Both the position numbers and the translations under genes were made by a program. A stretch of DNA of 64,000 nucleotides from Oryzias latipes (Eukaryota; Chordata; Actinopteri; Beloniformes; Adrianichthyidae), in the NCBI RefSeq assembly GCF_002234675.1, contig NC_019860.2, forward strand, positions 15,182,536 to 15,246,535. The letters run 5' to 3'. The notes under the pieces are model-generated. The model did not search any database and was not told the DNA's origin. It was given only the letters and a program-made list of their open reading frames with translations. Position 1 is the first letter of the stretch, and each line of letters begins with the position of its first letter. This document shows, one piece after another, positions 61,301-64,000 of the stretch.

Positions 61301-63698
61301 AAATTCACGTTTGACCAATTTTTATCTGTGCAATAAGCGCAAAATGTGCGTATTGGCACCGGCTTAAAGTGTTGCATATCATTGAAAAGCTGCTTTTTTC
61401 TGTGAAAGACTCTGCTGGAATAGTTTTATTGTGTACGTGGTTGAAGAGTTACAGTAGTCAAAAGGATGTCAACACTAGGCGCTGAAGCTGCGGGGTTAAA
61501 GGGGTCAAAGTCCAACTTACTTGGTAACATTAACCGCCACTTCCTCGTGAGTCGCTCTAGTAAGGACACAAAACAGCTGGTTGAGGATGGTGGGCAGAAA
61601 GTTGACCATGACGTGACTCACCATTGCATGAAGGCTCTAAAAAGTGAAGACAAGTATTAGACACACGACAATTACATCCTGAGCAAAAAACGTGGGTTTT
61701 TACCTTCAGGTATTTAACAAGCCCCCCGTCTAAAGCTTGTTCCGACATCTCCACGCTTTGACAGTGGTGGAAGAAATTGTGCAAATGCTGATCCTGTTGA
61801 AAAGAAACTGTGTCGGAGTCAATTTTTCACGCTTTAAACGGATACATTAGTAGGTATGTGCGTGTACCTGAGTGTAAACTGTAGAGACGAGATGGGTTGA
61901 GACTGTGAACAGTGGTTTCCCTCCATCTACCCACTTAATATCCGAGCCAGACTGCTGCAATCACACCAAACATTCTTTTTCTTAAATCATACCAATCAGG
62001 ACCAAAGTCAAGTAGACAACAGAAGAGAAAAAAACAAAAAGAACCTTAAAGAGGTAAGTAATTTCCAATAAAAGTTGGACATTTAAGCTTTGTTTCCACT
62101 GAGCGGTACGGTCCCTGGCAACGCGCATTCAAGCGGCCACTTCCGATGAAAAGCCAATGTGAATTTGTGTTTCTAGCTTCAAAACTCTTACATTCATACT
62201 TAGACCACTTTTACGATCGTTTTCGGGCTCTATGTACAATATGCGTGTCCATTAAACAAGCGTTGCTAGCTAAACCAGATCAAACTTTGACCAATCAGCA
62301 ACTCAACACAGGAACGAGACTGACAACGTCTGCATTTATTTATCAAGGTTGAATCCAAAGTCAGATAAAGATAAAGCAAGGCCACTCTTCTGACATGATA
62401 GTGATCCATATTCACCATCGCAAGGATGCTAGCGGTGAACTGAACCATTTCCGTTTTGTGCCCAATTCGCAAGATTTGAACTGCTTCAACTTTCGCACCA
62501 AGCCTCAAGTGGTGGACATGTGCTAATAAACAGAAGAAAAAGAAAAAAAAGAGGAAGCCCCTCCCTGCTTATACAGTGTGAACACCATGAACAAAAGGCA
62601 TGTTCTTGATCGTGCATAGCTTTACAGATAAATTATTTTTGAGGTGGTTAGATGTTTTACCAAAAACACGATGGTTGTTTAGCGTGGGATTTGAACCCCT
62701 GTACAACCCATTGACTTGTTCTCTCTCTCCAACTGCAGAATTGCTTTTGTCGTGCAGGTCCAGTCAAATTAGCAGAAAACCACTTAGCACCGGATCAAGC
62801 AAACTGCAGAAACAGGACTCCAGCTGTGGGGTTGCTGCTGACCGATTTAAAAGATTTAACATCACATTTCAAGGACATATCAGTGCTGGAACCTCCTGAA
62901 ACCCCTGGAGGCTCCCAATCCAATCACCACTAATAGGATCTCTACTTCTTTTTAATGAAAGGCATCAAGAACAGATACAAAGGAAACACTTAAGTGTTTG
63001 CCTTCAGAAAGCGTAGCAAGGTATTAGTATCAGAAAGTGTTAAGAACTCGCATAACTGACTCATCGGCTGTTGAGAAACTGTTGTTTTGATGTCACTTTT
63101 ACCTTGTTGGAACCATCCTGGGAGCTAAGGTACCCTGGTGGAAGATGGGCAGCCACAGACAGCTGCTGTTCATTCACAATGATTCTGCCTCCATCCCTTA
63201 GCAAAGGCAGCCAAGCTGAACCCACTAAGGACAGAAGAGGTAAGTCTATGTGATTGTTGGGTTAATTGGATTCCATTTTAGAAACAGATATTTGCATAAG
63301 TTTTGTAGTGTTTTGAGCAGATGAAAGGTAAGAGGGAAAGTGGCAGCCAACCTGGAGTCTCTACCAGGTCTTTCTTCTTGCTGTTGCCATCACAGCTGAC
63401 GTGATACAAGGTGAAGAGAAGGTGGTGTTTCTCATGCAGCTGAGTGGGCAGCTCTATCTTTATCTAAGAATGACAAAAACGTTTTCTTGTGGTTGGACAA
63501 AAGTTTTAAACAGGTATCCTCACATAAATGAAAAAAAAAGCCTTCACGGGTGTTTAAATCCTCTGATGCGTGTGCAAAAATGTCTATAAACATTGGTGGA
63601 AGCACCTCATCATAGAACTCTGGGTTTTGTTGGTGGTGCAGGACGGCTGCATATGCTTGCTTGGTAAACAAAGGCCTGCCGGGACGACCATAGATGCA
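34358..63698 (-). CDS. dock9: DOCK9 / zizimin-1, CDC42 guanine nucleotide exchange factor, 3' portion
   Basis: Coding exons in transcript order: 63606-63698, 63352-63463, 63103-63224, 61868-61954, 61704-61793, 61521-61636, 60528-60597, 60320-60445, 59246-59317, 58579-58725, 58411-58494, 58221-58332, 55804-55982, 54771-54878, 54605-54701, 54324-54442, 52413-52518, 52266-52332, 50226-50273, 49766-49905, 49512-49627, 49303-49440, 47709-47891, 47507-47620, 43920-44135, 43777-43834, 41140-41246, 40802-40924, 39386-39499, 38275-38421, 37988-38198, 35863-36053, 35694-35794, 35470-35608, 34358-34465. They join in frame into 1,386 codons plus TGA. The fragment starts inside DHR-1 (CIYGRPG, NPEFYDE) and ends with SNIMHEQ and an AISGTP-containing tail typical of the zizimin group. 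DHR-2 begins near [17 protein letters not shown] (exon 43920-44135). Human DOCK9 is about 2,069 residues, so roughly 680 N-terminal residues (including the PH domain) lie beyond 64000. The synteny and tail favour DOCK9 over DOCK10/11. Confidence 0.95.
34541..34810 (+). mobile_element. Pogo/Tigger-like DNA transposon remnant, dock9 last intron
   Basis: It starts CAGTGTTCCCTCGCTCTACC after a TA and shares its interior with 5356-5670. Non-coding. Confidence 0.55.
35027..35300. mobile_element. MITE family C copy, dock9 intron
   Basis: Starts TAACCTTTTTTAGCGTCGGAGC and contains an internal inverted pair AACTTCACTACTG / CAGTAGTGAAGTT and GTAAACGGTTGAAGAG. Its interior matches 28293-28584 (GTCAAAGAGTGT-GTTATCTAG, GACGTCTCCAG). 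Confidence 0.6.
36600..36970 (+). pseudogene. Tc1-like transposase N-terminal remnant
   Basis: The plus strand encodes [19 protein letters not shown] and then [16 protein letters not shown], the helix-turn-helix region of a Tc1-like transposase, followed by a frameshift into [15 protein letters not shown] and [10 protein letters not shown]. The catalytic domain is not seen. It lies in a dock9 intron. Confidence 0.7.
37010..37435 (+). mobile_element. MITE family A copy, dock9 intron
   Basis: Shares with 16308-17107 the blocks TGGTGTTCACACTGGACAAG, GGGAGGGGCTTCTTC, CCGCAATTATT and CCCTGATTGGTCAAAGTTC, and ends GTGAACGTCGCTTTAAA. The left terminus is degenerate. Confidence 0.65.
37525..37775 (+). 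mobile_element. MITE family A right-half fragment, dock9 intron
   Basis: Begins within the family core (CACCTCCCATTCGTCACT, CCCTGATTGGTCAAAATTCG) and continues through GCGTTTTGTACATAGAGCC and GGAAGTGGCCGCTCGAACG. The left half is absent. It follows the 37010-37435 copy closely. Confidence 0.6.
38951..38956 (-). other. dock9: Candidate 6-nt dock9 microexon (Ala-Ala)
   Basis: On the minus strand a pyrimidine-rich tract ends in CCCCAAG, then GCTGCG, then the donor GTAAGT. Inclusion adds Ala-Ala between FFGQ (exon 39386-39499) and GFFEDEDG (exon 38275-38421) without shifting frame. I recall a mammalian DOCK9 isoform with an insert starting AAQYQF at exactly this point, which supports it; the remaining residues of that insert were not found here. 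Confidence 0.5.
39090..39340. mobile_element. MITE family C copy, dock9 intron
   Basis: Contains the family core GTTTACGCAATTTACGTAATTCCAAC, then GCAAAGCTGCTTCTCTCCACC, TTAGAATCCATTAGAAT and TGTAAACCATAAACGG. Ends are degenerate. Confidence 0.5.
39610..40010 (+). mobile_element. MITE family A copy, dock9 intron
   Basis: Carries GTTCTTGAACACGGG, GTGTTCACACTGGACAAC, GGGAGGGGCTTCTTC, GCAATTATTATTTCTCCTC and ATGATCAATTTTCAAA. The right terminus is missing. Confidence 0.65.
40165..40240 (+). pseudogene. Non-LTR reverse transcriptase fragment, dock9 intron
   Basis: The plus frame reads [17 protein letters not shown], matching the GVPQGSILGPLLFN motif of non-LTR reverse transcriptases. Flanks carry no further domain. 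It is independent of the fragment at 33278. Confidence 0.65.
41247..41279 (-). other. dock9: Alternative 33-nt 5' extension of dock9 exon 41140-41246
   Basis: Two acceptors precede this exon on the minus strand: CTTTCCAG ending at 41280 and TCCTTGTTAG ending at 41247. Both are in frame after the donor at 43777. The proximal site joins RKG to MFRQGC, as in vertebrate DOCK9; the distal site would insert 11 residues ([11 protein letters not shown]). The extended sequence is open and acidic. Use of the distal site is inferred. Confidence 0.4.
42297..42539 (-). mobile_element. Full-length tRNA-derived SINE with target site duplication
   Basis: A 243-bp element read on the minus strand from a tRNA-like head (GGCTGGTTTAGCTCGTGCTGG, then a decayed B box) to a GAAAGAAG tail. 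Its flanks AGGGTATGACCAATT (42282-42296) and AGGGTGTGACGAATT (42540-42554) match at 13 of 15 positions, a good target duplication. It is in a dock9 intron. Confidence 0.85.
44618..45703. mobile_element. hAT-type element with perfect 8-bp target duplication
   Basis: It starts CAGGGGTCGGGAACC and ends GGTTCCCGACCCCTG, a perfect 15-bp inverted repeat. CCCTAGAG flanks both sides (44610-44617 and 45704-45711) without mismatch, so the insertion is relatively young. Subterminal repeats AAGAGCC / GGCTC recur near both ends. No transposase frame is seen; the interior is interrupted by an LTR at 44700-45040. It lies in the dock9 intron between exons 47507-47620 and 43920-44135. Confidence 0.88.
44700..45040 (-). 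mobile_element. Solo LTR nested in the hAT element
   Basis: Read on the minus strand, a 341-bp unit begins TGTCGCGGACTG and ends GGGACACTACA, the TG...CA layout of an LTR. It has a TATATAG box near 44850 and an AATAAA at 44754-44759 about 95 bases downstream, as in U3-R. An ACAAT pentamer occurs at both borders (44693-44697, 45038-45042). There is no internal gag-pol, so it is a solo LTR of an LTR retrotransposon, family not determined. Confidence 0.6.
47968..49282. mobile_element. Degenerate DNA transposon with ACCGTATTTT-type ends, dock9 intron
   Basis: The left end ACCGTATTTTTGGTGTATAAG and the right region (TGTGCCTTATA and CTGGAGCGACCCGTAGTCCGAAAA) resemble the two arms of a common fish repeat whose ends read TACGGTATTTTC and GGAAAATACGG. 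The right end is decayed. A family A MITE (about 48760-49173) sits inside it. Confidence 0.45.
48760..49173 (+). mobile_element. MITE family A copy, nested
   Basis: Contains GCAATTATTCATTTCTCCCC, ATGATCAATTTTTTAAACGG, CTCTGATTGGTCAAAGTTCA, TTTTGCACGTAGAGC and a right terminus GGTATGAATGTAG close to the family end GGTGTGAACGTAG. Confidence 0.65.
50490..50720. mobile_element. MITE-like repeat, dock9 intron
   Basis: Second copy of the 9770-10215 repeat: CAACAGTCCCGTCCACAACT, GAATTTCTAATGAACTACTG, then GATCGGAGTGGGACTTTAAG at the right border. Non-coding. Confidence 0.5.
51810..52047. mobile_element. MITE with perfect 18-bp terminal inverted repeats, dock9 intron
   Basis: The left end GTACGACGGAGTTTTAGG (51810-51827) is exactly repeated in inverse at 52030-52047. 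The interior is AT-rich with a 19-nt A run and internal blocks of CGTAA / GTCGTAAAT type. Total 238 bp. Confidence 0.85.
52830..53130. other. GC-rich island within a dock9 intron
   Basis: About 300 bases of GC-rich sequence between dock9 exons 54324-54442 and 52413-52518, sharply different from the AT-rich intron around it. Open frames of 130-136 codons run through it in two minus-strand frames, plus shorter plus frames. Neither gives a protein I recognise, and the flanking dock9 exons join in frame without it. It may be an alternative promoter, an alternative exon or an old insertion. Confidence 0.4.
53861..54276. mobile_element. MITE family D, dock9 intron
   Basis: Left end TTAAAGACTCACTCTGA and inverted right end TTTAAGGACCCACTCTGA match with one indel and two substitutions over 17-18 bases. 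The interior includes GAGAGCTCTCAGCG and is non-coding. A fragment is at 31335-31520. Confidence 0.7.
55050..55440. repeat. Unclassified dispersed repeat, dock9 intron
   Basis: The segment runs from ATCGATCCCACACGTGGGGAA to GTTCAGTGACCTCCTCTCCAG and has the look of a widespread teleost repeat, probably a non-LTR 3' region. The part after 55300 is GC-richer and could be decayed coding sequence on the minus strand. No motif confirms this. Confidence 0.4.
58755..59125 (+). mobile_element. MITE family A copy, dock9 intron
   Basis: Begins near AAGTTATGTACACACTAGGG, a decayed left terminus, then GGTGTTCACACTGGACGAGC, GGGAGGGGCTTCTTC, ACCGCAATTATTCATTTCC and a truncated right half. Confidence 0.65.
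59393..59529. mobile_element. Short hAT MITE, dock9 intron
   Basis: Starts CAGGTGTCAAACTCCAGGCC and ends GATTGACACCCCTG, with an internal inverted GGCCTCGAGGG / GCCCTAGAG pair. It is a 137-bp non-autonomous hAT remnant. Confidence 0.7.
59538..60241. mobile_element. hAT-like element, dock9 intron
   Basis: Left end CAGTGGTCCCCAACCCTGG; right end AAGGGTTGGAGACCACT. The inverted repeats match except for one internal and one terminal base. It is 704 bp, has no transposase frame, and follows 59393-59529 with an 8-base gap. Confidence 0.75.
60660..61465. mobile_element. Long MITE family C relative with ACGTAA-rich interior, dock9 intron
   Basis: The outer parts (CAAACGTTTATGACCATTTACG at left; AAAGCTGCTTTTTTCTGTG, GTGTACGTGGTTGAAGAGTT at right) match family C ends, while about 600 bases between them are unlike the short copies. 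The interior is AT-rich yet repeatedly carries ACGTAA or TTACGT. Minus-strand frames of 71-73 codons within it have no recognised domain. Confidence 0.45.
62095..62600 (-). mobile_element. MITE family A copy, dock9 intron
   Basis: Reverse orientation: CAACGCGCATTCAAGCGGCCACTTC at the left corresponds to the right subterminal block of 16308-17107, and CCCCTCCCTGCTTATACAGTGTGAACACC at the right to its left part. Confidence 0.65.
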
Positions 63699-63871
63699 CT
63701 GCAGCAAAGTGAAACAAAACCAAAAAAAAAAATTAGCCAAAGTAAGGAACAGACTGAGTTGCAATTATACATGTGAGACATGCATGTATACGTGTGCACA
63801 TACACACCTTGTTAAAACAGGAGAAAAAAAAAAGAGTAACATTTTACTTGACAAGGCACGTATCAAGACCA

Positions 63872-64000
63872 TTGAGTCCAAAGTCAAGACTGTTGAGTCC
63901 AAAGTCAAGACCGTTGAGTCCAAAGTCAAGACCGTTGAGTCCAAAGTAAAGACTGTTGAGTCCAAAGTCAAGACCGTTGAGTCCAAAGTAAAGACCGTTG
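63872..64000. repeat. 21-bp minisatellite running off the window
   Basis: At least six tandem copies of a 21-bp unit (TTGAGTCCAAAGTCAAGACCG, the last base excluded from the count of the shared core) with few substitutions, in the dock9 intron upstream of exon 63606-63698. Because 21 is a multiple of three, long open frames run through it on both strands and are artefacts. Confidence 0.95.

Noticed and set aside
63765..64000. Open frames with repeated LDSTV or VESKVKT-like units
   Set aside because: They arise from the 21-bp minisatellite, whose unit length is a multiple of three; no splice sites or domain context support coding.
1..64000. CRISPR arrays, operons, phage or bacterial defence systems
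   Set aside because: The window is vertebrate; the tandem repeats are micro- and minisatellites without unique spacers, and all strong coding signal is in spliced vertebrate genes.

Overview
The window is vertebrate nuclear DNA, almost certainly from a teleost fish. The evidence is three multi-exon genes with GT-AG introns, very high identity of the translated exons to vertebrate proteins, AT-rich introns, and many fish-type transposon remnants (hAT, Tc1, TTAA-flanked MITEs, a tRNA-derived SINE, a non-LTR tail ending in GATG repeats). The gene order stk24 - slc15a1 - dock9 is the order I recall for human 13q32. I cannot tell from this window which teleost paralogue (a or b) each gene is, nor name the species.

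Layout. 1-3.3 kb: intergenic, with a SINE cut by the window edge and a MITE. 3.3-19.06 kb, plus strand: complete stk24 (MST3 kinase), 11 coding exons, 432 codons, CpG-rich promoter and a 1.8 kb 3' UTR. 19.06-21.15 kb: tail-to-tail intergenic space with a long (AT)n and a cluster of four CCAAT boxes. 21.16-31.0 kb, minus strand: complete slc15a1 (PEPT1 peptide transporter), 23 coding exons, 732 codons, with one GC-AG intron. 31.0-33.5 kb: intergenic, with a broken Tc1-like transposase and a reverse-transcriptase fragment. 33.5-64 kb, minus strand: the 3' two thirds of dock9 (zizimin-1, a CDC42 exchange factor), 35 constitutive coding exons giving 1,386 codons from inside DHR-1 through DHR-2 to the stop. 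The 5' part of dock9 lies beyond the right edge.

The three genes do not form a pathway: a STRIPAK-associated kinase, an intestinal proton/oligopeptide symporter and a Rho-family GEF. Their linkage is ancestral synteny. All exon joins given here keep the reading frame, which I checked by exon length and phase.

I found no evidence for a new biological system. The points most worth checking are a 6-nt in-frame microexon and a 33-nt alternative acceptor in dock9, the GC-AG intron in slc15a1, a hAT element with a perfect 8-bp target duplication that carries a nested solo LTR, an stk24 intron almost filled by a MITE with another MITE inside it, four ~20-nt G/C homopolymers confined to stk24, and an evenly spaced CCAAT cluster between the stk24 and slc15a1 3' ends.
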